From positions 30,004 through 94,003 of the forward strand of contig DATKZM010000127.1 of the NCBI GenBank assembly GCA_035527975.1: 64,000 nt of DNA, given 5' to 3'. The stretch is from DATKZM01 sp035527975. GTDB taxonomy: Bacteria; Pseudomonadota; Alphaproteobacteria; JAPULJ01. Shown here one piece after another: positions 42,497 to 50,382 of this stretch. The notes under the pieces were generated by a model, which worked only from the letters and a program-made list of their open reading frames with translations, had not been told where the DNA came from and did not search any database. Both the position numbers and the translations under genes were made by a program. Positions within the stretch are counted from its first letter, which is position 1, and each line of letters begins with the position of its first letter.

Positions 42497-43114
42497 TTAA
42501 TACATCTCTTTCTTGTAATTGGTCTGGATGTAGTCCTCGATTTCGTCGGCCGTGCCGCCGGGATTGCGCTGGTCTTTGATGATCTGCCCATAGCGCGGGA
42601 AGTCACCGCGGTCGATCTGGGCGTCGCCGTCCCAGAGCCGCGAGCGCTTGAGCGCCTTGGCGCAATGGAAGAAGACCGTGTCGATCTCGATCTTGATGCC
42701 GAGCGCGGGCGCCTGGCCCTGCACGGCCATGTCGGCCAGGAGATCGGCATCGCGCGTAAGACTGGCGCGGCCGTTGATGCGCAAGGTCTCCTCGATCCCA
42801 GGCACGAAGAAGATCGCCGCCACCGAGGGCTGCTCGAGGATGTTCTGCATCGTATCGAGTCGGCGGTTACCCCGGCGGTCGGGGATGAGGATGGTCTTCT
42901 CGTCGAGCACCTTCACGAAGCCCGGCGGGTCGCCGCGCGGGCTGACATCGGCGTTGCCGGCGGCGCTCATGCTGGAAAGACAGAGAAAGGGCGAAAGCTC
43001 GATAAAGCGCCGGCAATGCCGGTCGAGCACCGGCATTTCCTTGGTCGCCGCCAGCGCCATCGGCTGGTCGATGATTTCGCGCAGGGCAGCGCGGTCGCTC
43101 ACTTGCTCGGTCAT
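42497..43114 (-). CDS. Pyridoxamine 5'-phosphate oxidase-family FMN-binding protein (MSMEG_1061-like)
   Basis: A 205-residue flavoprotein starting MTEQVSDRAALREIIDQPMA after AGGGAGGGG. Landmarks of the PPOX split-barrel: FIELSPFLCLSSMSAAGNAD, VSPRGDPPGFVKVLDEKTIL, IPDRRGNRRLDTMQNILEQP, VAAIFFVPGIEETLRINGRA. These match the MSMEG_1061-type FMN-dependent proteins of unknown substrate. It is not the vitamin B6 enzyme PdxH. It ends IEDYIQTNYKKEMY. Monocistronic, upstream of nothing on its strand until the small exported gene. Confidence 0.88.
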   Translation of the reverse strand: MTEQVSDRAALREIIDQPMALAATKEMPVLDRHCRRFIELSPFLCLSSMSAAGNADVSPRGDPPGFVKVLDEKTILIPDRRGNRRLDTMQNILEQPSVAAIFFVPGIEETLRINGRASLTRDADLLADMAVQGQAPALGIKIEIDTVFFHCAKALKRSRLWDGDAQIDRGDFPRYGQIIKDQRNPGGTADEIEDYIQTNYKKEMY

Positions 43115-43195
43115 GGAGCCCCTCCCTGAATGCGTCAATACGCAAACTTAGCATGGACCGCACGTCGCGCATGTCCCGAAGGGCGATGCCTTTAG

Positions 43196-45244
43196 CTATA
43201 CGTCGAGCTCCTCCACGAACTGCGCGCGTTCCTGTATGAAGGCGAGGCGGAGTTCTGGTTTGCGGCCCATCAGCGCCTCGACGATGCTGGCGGTGTGGCC
43301 CTTCTTGTTGCCGGCGGCTGTTTCATCGGCATCCGTTGGGATCACCACGCGCATCAGTGTGCGTTTGGACGGGTCCATGGTGGTGGACTTGAGCTGGGCC
43401 GAGGGCATTTCGCCCAGGCCTTTGAAGCGGCTGACCTCGACTTTGCCCGTGCCCTTGAACTGCTTCTTCATGATCTCGTCCTTGTGGGCGTCGTCACGGG
43501 CGTAGATCACCGTGCCGCCCTTGGCCAGGCGGTAGAGCGGCGGCATGGCGAGGTAGAGATGCCCACCCTCGATCAGCTCGCGCAGGTCCTTGTAAAAGAA
43601 CGTGAGCAACAACGAGGCGATATGCGCGCCGTCGACATCGGCGTCGGTCATGATGATGACCCGCTCGTAGCGCAACCGGTCTTCCTCGTAGGCCGCGCCG
43701 GTGCCGCAGCCGAGCGCCTGGACGAGATCGCGCAGCTCCTGGTTCTGGCTCTGCTTTTCCGCCGTCGCCGAGGCGACGTTGAGGATCTTGCCCCGCAGCG
43801 GCAGGATCGCCTGGATTTCGCGCATCCGCGCCTGCTTGGCCGAGCCGCCGGCGCTGTCGCCTTCGACCAGGAATATCTCGGTGCCCTCTGCGGTCTGGCG
43901 CGAACAGTCGGCGAGCTTGCCGGGCAGGCGCAGCTTGCGCGTCGCCGATTTGCGGTCGAGTTCCTTCTGCGCCTTGCGGCGTTTGCGGTCCTCGGCCTTT
44001 TCGATCAGGCGCTCGGTCAGGCGCCGCGCTGGTGCGGGATCGGCCGATAGATAGTGGTCGAAATGATCCTTGAGCGTGTTCTCGACCAGGCGCGTAGCCG
44101 ACGGCATGCCGAGGCGTTCCTTGGTCTGGCCCTGGAATTCCGGGTTGTGCACGAAGAGCGACAGCACGATGGCCGCGCCCTCGACCACATCGTCGCCGCT
44201 GATCATGCTCGCCTTCTTGTTGCCGATCAGCTCGCCGTAAGCGCGGAGCCCCTTGGTGAGCGCGGCGCGCAGCCCCTGCTCGTGGCTGCCGCCCTCGGGG
44301 GTCGGCACCGTGTTGACGTAGGAGTTGATGAAACCGTCCTCGTCGCCAGGCCAGGCGATTGCCCATTCGATGCGGCCATCGCCGTTCAGCGACACCGACC
44401 CGGCGAAGGGGTCCATCATGTACGTGGGCCGCGTGCCGATAGCCTCGTCGAGGAAATCGCGGATGCCGCCAGGAAAGCAGATCGTCTCGGATTGCGGCGT
44501 ATCCTTGCTGTCGGACACCAGGCTCGCATCACAAGACCAGCGGATCTCCACGCCGCCCGAGAGATACGCCTTGGACCGCGCCATCCGGTAGACCCGGGAT
44601 GGCTGGAACGTCGCCTTCGGCCCGAAAATTTCGGGATCGGGATGGAAGCGCACCGTGGTGCCGCGCCGGTTGCTGACCTTGCCCGCCTGCTTCAGCTTGC
44701 CCTTGGCCTTGCCGCGGCAATAGCTTTGTTTCCAGAGGACGCGGTCGCGCGCCACTTCAATGTCGAATTCGTCGGAGAGGGCGTTTACCACCGAAATGCC
44801 GACCCCGTGCAGGCCGCCCGAGGTGCCGTAGGCCTTGCCGCCGAACTTGCCGCCGGCATGGAGGGTCGTCACGATCACCTCCAGCGCCGACTTGGTCTTG
44901 AACTTTGGGTGGGGGTCGACCGGGATGCCGCGGCCGTTGTCGCGCACCGTAACCGCGCCATCGGCGGCAAGTTCAAGCTCGATCCAGCTCGCATGGCCCG
45001 CCACGACTTCGTCCATGGCGTTATCGAGGGCTTCGGCGACCAGATGGTGCAGCGCCCGCTCGTCGGTGCCGCCGATATACATGCCGGGTCGCCGGCGGAC
45101 CGGCTCCAGGCCCTCCAGAACCTCGATATCCTTGGCCGTATAGCTTTCCTCGGCCGATTTCACCTTACGGCGTCCGGTCATCGTCTCTCCGCGTGCCGAT
45201 TTTGCCTGGTTTTTCTGACTGAAAAGGTCCGGCGTCGCGTTCAT
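43196..45244 (-). CDS. parE: DNA topoisomerase IV subunit B
   Basis: A 682-residue type IIA topoisomerase ATPase subunit. GHKL ATPase motifs: EALDNAMDEVV, VRDNGRGIPVDPHP, GGLHGVGISVVNALS; the Toprim part has EIFLVEGDSAGGSAKQ and IIMTDADVDGAHIASL; the C-terminal RFKGLGEMPSAQLKSTTMDP is present. Length and the sequence around ILPLRGKILNVASATAEKQS fit ParE, not the longer GyrB. The start MNATPDLFSQ at 45244 follows GGAGTGCGG; an ATG four codons upstream is possible. It decatenates daughter chromosomes together with ParC, which is not in the window. Divergent from the SDR gene. Confidence 0.95.
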   Translation of the reverse strand: MNATPDLFSQKNQAKSARGETMTGRRKVKSAEESYTAKDIEVLEGLEPVRRRPGMYIGGTDERALHHLVAEALDNAMDEVVAGHASWIELELAADGAVTVRDNGRGIPVDPHPKFKTKSALEVIVTTLHAGGKFGGKAYGTSGGLHGVGISVVNALSDEFDIEVARDRVLWKQSYCRGKAKGKLKQAGKVSNRRGTTVRFHPDPEIFGPKATFQPSRVYRMARSKAYLSGGVEIRWSCDASLVSDSKDTPQSETICFPGGIRDFLDEAIGTRPTYMMDPFAGSVSLNGDGRIEWAIAWPGDEDGFINSYVNTVPTPEGGSHEQGLRAALTKGLRAYGELIGNKKASMISGDDVVEGAAIVLSLFVHNPEFQGQTKERLGMPSATRLVENTLKDHFDHYLSADPAPARRLTERLIEKAEDRKRRKAQKELDRKSATRKLRLPGKLADCSRQTAEGTEIFLVEGDSAGGSAKQARMREIQAILPLRGKILNVASATAEKQSQNQELRDLVQALGCGTGAAYEEDRLRYERVIIMTDADVDGAHIASLLLTFFYKDLRELIEGGHLYLAMPPLYRLAKGGTVIYARDDAHKDEIMKKQFKGTGKVEVSRFKGLGEMPSAQLKSTTMDPSKRTLMRVVIPTDADETAAGNKKGHTASIVEALMGRKPELRLAFIQERAQFVEELDV

Positions 45245-45397
45245 ACCGCACTCCAAGAGTACATATAGTTAATGGCGGGGCATCCCGCGAGACGCCGTAT
45301 ACAGTATTCCGCACGGTTGGTCATCACAAGATATTGTATGATTGCGCGCCACGTCACGACGCCCGATGATAGAAGCGGTGGGGAAGGGGATGACATC

Positions 45398-46186
45398 ATG
45401 ACGAACGGCACAGCCGACTATGCTCTGATCACCGGTGCGTCGAGCGGTCTTGGAGCGGAATTCGCGCGCCAGCTCGCGCAGCGCGGCTACAACTTAATCC
45501 TGGCGGCGCGGCGCAAGGACCGGCTGGAAGCGCTCAAAGACGAGATCGGGCAGACTTCAAATAACACGCTCATAGAGATCATCGTGTCCGATCTTTCAAC
45601 CCCCGATGGCCCGGAGCGGCTGCATAGTGCGATCAAGCAAAAGAACCTGCCGGTCGATGTGCTGATCAACAATGCCGGGTTTGGCATTTACGGGCGCTAC
45701 GAGGACACCGACTGGGCGCGTGAGAAGGAACTGCTGCAGGTCGATATCGTCGCCGTTGCGCATCTCACCAAGCTCTTTGCGAACGACATGATCACGCGCG
45801 GCGGCGGCCATATCCTGCAGGTCTCCTCGATCGGCGGATACCAGGCGACGCCGACCTACGCAATTTATGCGGCGGCGAAAGCCTTCGTGCTGCTATTCGG
45901 CGAAGCCCTCAACTTCGAGCTCAAACGAAAAAACGTCAAGGTGACCGTGCTGTCGCCCGGCGTGACGGCGACCGAGTTCCTCGATGTCGCCGGTCAGCGG
46001 CGCACGCTCTATCAGAAACTCACCATGATGCAGGCCCCGCGCGCGGTGCGCGAGGGGCTCAACGCGCTGTTCCGCGGCAAGCCGAGCGTGGTGGCGGGGC
46101 TGCTCAACGCGTTTCTCACCTGGTCGACCGGACTGATGCCGCGACGCTTGCGGGCCTTCGTCGCCTATGTCGTGATGCGGAATTAG
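45398..46186 (+). CDS. Short-chain dehydrogenase/reductase (SDR)
   Basis: A 262-residue classical SDR: coenzyme loop ALITGASSGLGAEFARQLAQ, VLINNAGFGIYG, the serine in ILQVSSIGGYQATPTYAIYA with YxxxK as YAAAKAF, and VLSPGVTATEFLDVAG. It resembles the DltE/YqjQ-like group acting on lipids or unknown ketones. ATG at 45398 follows GGGGAAGGGG. The thioesterase gene starts 14 bp later, so both are co-transcribed, and the GST would have been the third gene before the insertion described at 46650. Confidence 0.9.
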   Translation: MTNGTADYALITGASSGLGAEFARQLAQRGYNLILAARRKDRLEALKDEIGQTSNNTLIEIIVSDLSTPDGPERLHSAIKQKNLPVDVLINNAGFGIYGRYEDTDWAREKELLQVDIVAVAHLTKLFANDMITRGGGHILQVSSIGGYQATPTYAIYAAAKAFVLLFGEALNFELKRKNVKVTVLSPGVTATEFLDVAGQRRTLYQKLTMMQAPRAVREGLNALFRGKPSVVAGLLNAFLTWSTGLMPRRLRAFVAYVVMRN

Positions 46187-46200
46187 GGAAAGAACTGCCG

Positions 46201-46611
46201 ATGGCACGGTCGTCGACCGGCGGCGACGCTCCCGTCGAGCCCCGCGGAACGCTCATGATCCGCACGCTTGCGATGCCCTCGGACACGAACATCTCGGGCG
46301 ATATATTCGGCGGCTGGCTGCTCTCGCAAATGGACATCGCCGGCGGCGAGGCCGCGGCGGTGCGGGCCAAGGGCCGCACGGTAACGGTGGCGATCGAGGC
46401 CATGACGTTCCACCTGCCGGTTTTCGTCGGTGACATCCTGGGCTGTTACACCGCCGTGGAACGCGTTGGGCGCACATCGATGGCGATCCGCGTCGAGGCG
46501 TGGGCGATCCGGCGGGGCACACGCGAACAGGCGCTGGTCACCGACGGCGTTTTCACCTATGTCGCGGTCGACAAGGACCGCAAGCCACGGCTGGTTCCAG
46601 AAGAGAAATAA
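46201..46611 (+). CDS. Acyl-CoA thioesterase (YciA-like hotdog fold)
   Basis: A 136-residue hotdog thioesterase with the YciA pattern: LMIRTLAMPSDTNISGDIFG, GWLLSQMDIAGGEAAAVRAK (catalytic Asp in QMDIAG), VTVAIEAMTFHLPVFVGDIL and VERVGRTSMAIRVEAWAIRR. It would hydrolyse short to medium acyl-CoA esters in the cytoplasm. It begins 14 bp after the SDR gene. A strong ribosome site (GGGAGGAAGGGAG) and the broken start of the GST gene follow right after its stop. Confidence 0.92.
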   Translation: MARSSTGGDAPVEPRGTLMIRTLAMPSDTNISGDIFGGWLLSQMDIAGGEAAAVRAKGRTVTVAIEAMTFHLPVFVGDILGCYTAVERVGRTSMAIRVEAWAIRRGTREQALVTDGVFTYVAVDKDRKPRLVPEEK

Positions 46612-46633
46612 CAAAAGGGAGGAAGGGAGCGAA

Positions 46634-46649
46634 ATGATCGACGCATACT
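46634..46649 (+). repeat. Left 16-bp direct repeat (broken GST start)
   Basis: ATGATCGACGCATACT, identical to 47479-47494. Here it follows the native ribosome site of the GST gene but reads M-I-D-A-Y-stop because the next base is G. This is the displaced 5' end of the GST gene. Confidence 0.9.
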
Positions 46650-46664
46650 GATTGTTTCGTTCAA

Positions 46665-46680
46665 TAAATTGTCCAATTTA
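46665..46680. promoter_or_regulatory. Perfect palindrome at left end of the insertion
   Basis: TAAATTGTCCAATTTA has perfect 7-bp arms around TC, 15 bp inside the left direct repeat and 50 bp before the cargo gene. It could be a recombinase-binding site or a repressor site for the cargo promoter. Confidence 0.45.
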
Positions 46681-46729
46681 GCTTAATCAACTGAATTACT
46701 CGGATTCGAGGAAGTGTGAGTGCCGCGCA

Positions 46730-47440
46730 ATGACAACGAACGATGATCGCAGGGTACAAATACCAAAGGATTTTACACTCGGTGATCTATGGGCGGCAAC
46801 GCCCGCGCGTATCATTGTATATGCGGTGATTTTTTGTATTGGGATTTTTGGGTCGGGAGTTTGGGTCGGAGAAAGGGGCTGGATTACGGATAGGAAAACG
46901 AGTGAAACGACTAAAAAAAGACGAATAAGCTCCAGCGCAGAAATTCGACCGAGTTCAAGTAACAAAAATGGCTCCAAATCCACACCCGGCCAAAATACTG
47001 TTGAGCCTCAATTGGCAAGAATACGCAAAAACAATGGGGTTAAATTGATACGTGGTGTTCAAAATGGCCTAGTACTGGAGCGTATTCCAAATGGCCGCTT
47101 TGGTTATACATATGGAAGATTTATATCTGAATTTATAACTAGATCGAATCAACCGGAAATCTTCTTTGAAGACAATTTTACAATGTTTGAAATACATAAA
47201 ACAGTATCAGGGAAAATAGTGCTTATCGTATACATGAATAAAACAGATTTGAATTTTTTTGAAGATTCTGGATCGCAACGTATTCACTTTGAGTGCTTTA
47301 ATAAGCCCCAGAAAAATACAACATTGGTTGCTTTGGATATTCAGCGAATATCAAAATTTAGCACTCGGGATCTCCCAAACCACCAGGGCAAGATCGCCGA
47401 AATAATCATCAGGAGAACCGCTGCCACGCCGACGAAATAA
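46730..47440 (+). CDS. Unknown membrane-anchored protein (insertion cargo)
   Basis: A 236-residue protein with one transmembrane helix near the N-terminus (about residues 29-49, IIVYAVIFCIGIFGSGVWVG), a short Ser/Lys/Thr-rich linker (about 55-92) and a globular C-terminal domain of about 130 residues with alternating hydrophobic strands (RFGYTYGRFISEFITRSN, FTMFEIHKTVSGKIVLIVYM). Codon use is unlike that of the neighbours: many AAA, ATA, AAT and TTT codons. By the positive-inside rule the tail probably faces the periplasm or stays uncertain. No catalytic motif is seen and I do not recognise a family. It is the only gene in the insertion, so it is the likely cargo: an accessory, defence or immunity role would be speculation. 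Confidence 0.75.
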   Translation: MTTNDDRRVQIPKDFTLGDLWAATPARIIVYAVIFCIGIFGSGVWVGERGWITDRKTSETTKKRRISSSAEIRPSSSNKNGSKSTPGQNTVEPQLARIRKNNGVKLIRGVQNGLVLERIPNGRFGYTYGRFISEFITRSNQPEIFFEDNFTMFEIHKTVSGKIVLIVYMNKTDLNFFEDSGSQRIHFECFNKPQKNTTLVALDIQRISKFSTRDLPNHQGKIAEIIIRRTAATPTK

Positions 47441-47478
47441 TTTTTGGAAATGCCGCCCGCTCTACATAGGGATGAAAC

Positions 47479-47494
47479 ATGATCGACGCATACT
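47479..47494 (+). repeat. Right 16-bp direct repeat (functional GST start)
   Basis: Exact copy of 46634-46649 and the first five codons of the intact GST gene. Confidence 0.9.
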
Positions 47495-48189
47495 ACTGGG
47501 GAACCACAAACGGCCACAAAATGCTGATCGCATTGAAGGAAATGCAGGTCGAGCACAAACTGATCCACGTCGATATCGCCCGCGGCGACCAGTTCGATCC
47601 AGCCTTCCTCAGGGTCGCGCCCAATAACAAAATCCCGGCCATCGTCGATCACGCCCCGCCGGGCGGCGGCGCCCCGGTCTCGCTCTTCGAATCGGGCGCG
47701 ATCCTGCTCTATCTCGCCGAGAAGACCGGCAAGCTGCTGGCCAAGGAATGGCATGCGCGCTGGGAGACCACGCAATGGGTGATCTGGCAGGTCGCGGGGC
47801 TGGGGCCTTATGGCGGCCAGTGCCTGCATTTCCGCGACTTCGCCCCCGATCCGGTCCCGTATGCGATCGAGCGATACACCCGCGAGGCAAGCCGGCTCTA
47901 TGCCGTGCTCGACCGTCAGCTTGCCGGCCGCGGCTTCGTTACAGGCACATTCTCAATCGCGGACGTCGCGATGTATCCGTGGGTCTTTCCCCATGCCCGC
48001 ATGGCGCAAGACCTTGGCGATTATCCTGCTCTTCAGCGCTGGTACGATGCCATGTCGGCCCGCGCGTCGGTCCAGGAGGCCTATGCCTACGCGAATGCCC
48101 TGCAGCGCACGCCGCTCGACACCGACGAGGCGCGCAAGCGGCTGCTCTATCAAGATGCTGCGATGGTGCGCGCGGCAAACAGCCGTTAG
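47479..48189 (+). CDS. Glutathione S-transferase family protein
   Basis: A 236-residue GST: thioredoxin-like N-domain (YYWGTTNGHKMLIALKEMQV, NNKIPAIVDHAP, the Ser-containing SLFESGAILLYLAEKTGKLL) and helical C-domain (HARWETTQWVIWQVAGLGPY, GRGFVTGTFSIADVAMYPWV). The pattern fits the YfcG/YghU disulfide-reductase-like group. The first 16 bases are duplicated at 46634, where its native ribosome site still stands; the present gene instead uses AGGGATGAAAC from the inserted DNA. The reading frame is intact, so the protein should still be made, but translation and promoter context have changed. Confidence 0.92.
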   Translation: MIDAYYWGTTNGHKMLIALKEMQVEHKLIHVDIARGDQFDPAFLRVAPNNKIPAIVDHAPPGGGAPVSLFESGAILLYLAEKTGKLLAKEWHARWETTQWVIWQVAGLGPYGGQCLHFRDFAPDPVPYAIERYTREASRLYAVLDRQLAGRGFVTGTFSIADVAMYPWVFPHARMAQDLGDYPALQRWYDAMSARASVQEAYAYANALQRTPLDTDEARKRLLYQDAAMVRAANSR

Positions 48190-48320
48190 ACACTAGGCGC
48201 GAGCATCATGATCAGGGCCGCACCGTCGATCGAACCATCGACGGTCCGGTGCCGGTTGAAGCCAGTCGTCTCACAGGCAGCGATACCAAAATATCGGAAA
48301 CCGGATTAGAAAGACGGGTC

Positions 48321-49202
48321 ATGGGACCGCGTGAACGCCGCCGCCGACTGCGTTTTGGCTTGTCGACCCTGCTCGGCTTCGGCCGGCGCGGCTTTTTCAT
48401 TCCTTACCGCTATGCCGGCGGGGTAACGCCGGCCGGCACACGGCCACGGTATACCGCTGTGTCCGCCGTACTCAGGCGCTGCGAGGGCGATTTCGGCGCC
48501 GTGCTCCACGCGATCGAAAGCTTCGGGGCCGATCTCTTCGGCATCGGCGCGAAAACCAGCGAGGCCGAAGCGCCGGTGCCGGCGCCGCGCTTTGATCAGG
48601 CCTGGTTCCCGCCGCTGGACGCGGCCGCCGCCTATGCGTTGATCCGCGAGCGCAAGCCCGCACGGATCGTCGAGATCGGCTCCGGCCACTCGACCCGCTT
48701 TCTTGCCCGGGCGGTCCATGACGGCGGATTGGCGACCACCATAACAGCCTGGGACCCGGCGCCGCGCTCAGCCATCGATGGGCTTTGCGTCGCCGGCAAG
48801 CCGGTGGAGTGGATTCGCGCCACCGTCCAGGAGGCCGGCGATGGCATTGCCAACGAGCTGTCGGCGGGCGACGTCCTGTTCATCGATACGAGCCATATCC
48901 TGATGCCGGGCTCCGATGTTGATATTCTCTTCAATCACGTCCTGCCGGTGCTGCCGGCGGGTGTGCTCGTCCACATCCACGATATCTTCCTGCCCGACGA
49001 CTATCCGGCTGAATGGGATTGGCGCGGCTATAACGAGCAGCTTGCCCTGATCCCGATGCTGCTTGGCGGCGGCTGGACACCGCTTTTCGCCAGCCACTAC
49101 GTTGAGACGCGGATGACCGCGCCCTTGGCGGCGACCCTGGTGGCGCGCCTGCCAAACCCCGAGGCCGCACCCAATACCAGTCTCTGGCTGTTGAAGGCGT
49201 AA
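48321..49202 (+). CDS. Class I SAM-dependent methyltransferase-like protein
   Basis: A 293-residue protein with the nucleotide-binding loop RIVEIGSGHSTRFLARAV at about residues 121-138 and later LFIDTSHILMPGSDVDILFN, VLPVLPAGVLVHIHDIFLPD, typical of the family of methyltransferases found with surface-polysaccharide or natural-product genes. The ATG at 48321 is preferred: upstream the same frame overlaps the GST gene. The N-terminal 25 residues are very basic (MGPRERRRRLRFG). A substrate is not evident. It is followed, in the opposite direction, by the second Rieske gene. Confidence 0.82.
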   Translation: MGPRERRRRLRFGLSTLLGFGRRGFFIPYRYAGGVTPAGTRPRYTAVSAVLRRCEGDFGAVLHAIESFGADLFGIGAKTSEAEAPVPAPRFDQAWFPPLDAAAAYALIRERKPARIVEIGSGHSTRFLARAVHDGGLATTITAWDPAPRSAIDGLCVAGKPVEWIRATVQEAGDGIANELSAGDVLFIDTSHILMPGSDVDILFNHVLPVLPAGVLVHIHDIFLPDDYPAEWDWRGYNEQLALIPMLLGGGWTPLFASHYVETRMTAPLAATLVARLPNPEAAPNTSLWLLKA

Positions 49203-49225
49203 CGGCAGCGTCACGCGAAGACGGA

Positions 49226-50242
49226 TCAGCCGGCGCCGCCCTTGATCCGCTCGTCCAGCAGCTTGCGGGCCAGCGCCACGCCGGAATCGGCATTGAGATC
49301 GAGCAGGCGCTGCTCTGGGCGGGCCTCCATGCGCGCCTGCTGGCCGCCAAGAAACACCAGATCTTCGTTGAACGTATGGGTGATTTTCTCGGCGATCAGC
49401 TCGGTCATCTTCGCATCGCCCAGCGCGAAATCACGCGCGAAGGCCCAGAAGTGAAAGACGCTGCCGTCATGCTCGGGGGTCAGGTAATTGATAATCCAAG
49501 TGGCGATGCCGCGGGAGGGATCGTTGCTGCCCGCCGGCACCGCGCCGGCGTCGATCGTCACATAAGCCGGGGCGTCGTAGTAGATCCGCATCCAGCGGTC
49601 GACCCTGCCCTTGAAGCCGCCCATGGCCTTGTAGAGCTCCGACGGTTCGGTATCGTTGATGACGCGCTCGACGCTGACGGTACCGTTCTCGCGTTTTGAT
49701 GTGACCGGGGTGCGGGCGTTGTCGTCGGTGCCGATGGTGGATTTGTGCACGAAGGTCGTGTGCGAGAGATCGACCAGATTGTCGATCAGCAGCACGTAGT
49801 TGCAGTCGTAGCGGATGGTGCCGTGGCTGAAATCCCAAGCCTCGTCGTCGAGCCAATACCCGTTCGGGATGAGGCCCGGATCGGCAGCGGCGGGCTCACC
49901 CATCCAGATCCAGGCGAGCCGCCAGCGCTCGATCAAAGGATAGCTGCGTGCCTTTGCCCGCGGCGGGATATTCGACTGGCTCGGGATCTCACGGCAGGTG
50001 CCGGAGCCGTCGAGCAGCAAGCCGTGATAGCCGCAGCGCAGGCTGTCACCCTCGACCGTGCCCATCGACAGGGGCGCCATGCGATGCGGGCAGACATCCT
50101 CCAGCGCCGCCACGGCGCCGCTCTGTCCGCGATAGAGGACGACCTGCTCGCCAAGGATCGTGCGCGCCAGGGGCGTGGTCGTCAGCTCTGTGCCCCAGGC
50201 GGCGGCGTACCAGGCATCGTGAACAAAAGATTGCGCGCCCAT
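49226..50242 (-). CDS. Rieske-type oxygenase, terminal component (VanA-like), copy 2
   Basis: A 338-residue oxygenase with Rieske ligands C51, H53, C70 and H73 (CPHRMAP ... CGYHG) and mononuclear iron ligands H161 and H166 in NLVDLSHTTFVH with D158 as the bridge. It shares only the family framework with the enzyme at 12248, so the substrate may differ. No reductase gene is nearby. It is divergent from the MaoC-like gene 140 bp away; further genes of this group (alpha/beta hydrolase, LLM oxidoreductase) lie just beyond. O-demethylation or ring hydroxylation are the usual reactions. Confidence 0.92.
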   Translation of the reverse strand: MGAQSFVHDAWYAAAWGTELTTTPLARTILGEQVVLYRGQSGAVAALEDVCPHRMAPLSMGTVEGDSLRCGYHGLLLDGSGTCREIPSQSNIPPRAKARSYPLIERWRLAWIWMGEPAAADPGLIPNGYWLDDEAWDFSHGTIRYDCNYVLLIDNLVDLSHTTFVHKSTIGTDDNARTPVTSKRENGTVSVERVINDTEPSELYKAMGGFKGRVDRWMRIYYDAPAYVTIDAGAVPAGSNDPSRGIATWIINYLTPEHDGSVFHFWAFARDFALGDAKMTELIAEKITHTFNEDLVFLGGQQARMEARPEQRLLDLNADSGVALARKLLDERIKGGAG

Positions 50243-50382
50243 TTATGTGCCCCCATCTGCCGGCCGAATCAGAACCTGCCTGCCAAATTATACCTGATGA
50301 ACGCCCTTGACGGTATCGGCGCGGCAACGTGCCGGCCATGCTAAGCTTGCGGCTCGGAAGCGGACGGGTGGGCGACGCAAAT

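Larger units (their letters stand above)
46650..47478. mobile_element. AT-rich insertion with one cargo gene between 16-bp direct repeats
   Basis: About 830 bp of DNA visibly richer in A and T than everything around it, inserted into the 5' end of the GST gene and flanked by an exact 16-bp direct repeat of that gene's start. The right repeat keeps the GST frame whole and the insert supplies a new ribosome site (AGGGATGAAAC). Inside are one membrane-protein gene, a perfect 16-bp palindrome near the left end (46665-46680) and weak inverted ends (TGTTTCGTTC and, reversed, TGTTTCATCC). No transposase or integrase is present, so movement would need an enzyme from elsewhere. Interpreted as a small non-autonomous integrated element; the mechanism is inferred. 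Confidence 0.65.

Noticed and set aside
44054..45268. Long plus-strand open frame over parE
   Set aside because: Antisense shadow in high-GC DNA; parE motifs on the minus strand are complete.
46634..46651. Five-codon frame M-I-D-A-Y-stop as a leader peptide
   Set aside because: It is an exact copy of the GST start with its original ribosome site, so it is better seen as the leftover of the interrupted gene.
46650..47478. Ordinary insertion sequence
   Set aside because: No transposase gene is present, the terminal inverted repeats are very weak and a 16-bp duplication is longer than most IS families make.
47748..48320. In-frame upstream extension of the methyltransferase
   Set aside because: It overlaps the GST gene in another frame; the ATG at 48321 gives the normal family length.
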